From contig MVCS01000025.1 in the NCBI GenBank assembly GCA_002049885.1, forward strand, positions 1 through 9,884: 9,884 nt of DNA, written 5' to 3'. Of the stretch, positions 9,835-9,884 are shown in pieces. Within the stretch, counting starts at the first letter, position 1; the number at the start of each line of letters is the position of its first letter. The position numbers and the translations under genes are program-made. Source of the DNA: Planctomycetales bacterium 4484_123 (GTDB lineage Bacteria; Planctomycetota; Phycisphaerae; SM23-33). Under the pieces are notes generated by a model. The model was not told the DNA's origin. It ran no database searches and worked only from the letters and a program-made list of their open reading frames with translations.

Positions 9835-9884
9835 CTAGCGGACCGCAGGGGTGGAGACGCCGCCGAGCACGTGCGGCCAGCCGA
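9835..9884 (-). CDS. Possible C-terminal end of an upstream gene (partial)
   Basis: One minus-strand frame entering from the right edge reads GWPHVLGGVSTPAVR and stops at TAG (9837-9835), 46 bp before the sulfatase promoter. The short, clean ending and the tandem layout would fit the tail of another minus-strand gene. Only 15 codons are visible and the other two minus-strand frames are also open here, so this is a weak call with no function assigned. Confidence 0.22.
   Translation of the reverse strand, partial: GWPHVLGGVSTPAVR

Overview
The window is about 9.9 kb of very GC-rich bacterial DNA and is densely coding. It carries seven complete genes and one clear partial gene. I see no rRNA, tRNA, CRISPR array or insertion sequence. 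The mix points to a Gram-negative, high-GC bacterium of the Planctomycetota/Phycisphaerae type: a ClpC-type (not ClpA) unfoldase, an ECF sigma factor with a cysteine-free anti-sigma-like partner, an NtrC-type two-component pair and a cytoplasmic sulfatase-fold enzyme. That placement is inference from gene content and composition, not from a marker gene.

Left and centre (1-6817), all on the minus strand, read from high to low coordinates. A membrane sensor histidine kinase (6817-5438) is followed 13 bp later by an NtrC-family, sigma54-activating response regulator (5424-4015). A 344-bp non-coding stretch follows, holding a good sigma70-type promoter for clpC. Next comes ClpC (3670-1154), which ends at a strong intrinsic terminator (1080-1118). 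Beyond it, from its own candidate promoter, lies an ECF sigma factor (944-300). The start of a small anti-sigma-like protein (234 to beyond base 1) follows it. The left half is therefore a signalling and protein-quality-control block built from three separate transcription units.

Right of centre (6818-8270). A 248-bp divergent intergenic region contains the palindromic box ATTATAAT, which reads TATAAT on both strands. It separates the kinase from a plus-strand pair: acylphosphatase (acyP, 7066-7341) and, 26 bp later, a cation diffusion facilitator metal exporter (7368-8270).

Right end (8271-9884). A convergent 81-bp gap leads to a sulfatase/alkaline-phosphatase superfamily enzyme on the minus strand (9728-8352). 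It has a well-formed promoter and Shine-Dalgarno sequence. Its active site keeps the metal ligands and the conserved Arg, His and Lys, but has Thr where classical sulfatases have the Cys/Ser that becomes formylglycine. The last 50 bases may hold the C-terminal end of another minus-strand gene.

Most genes belong to known families. The points most worth a second look are the Thr-nucleophile sulfatase-like enzyme, the ECF sigma/anti-sigma pair beside ClpC, repeats upstream of the clpC promoter, and a palindrome upstream of the sulfatase promoter. I found no convincing sign of a wholly new multi-gene system.
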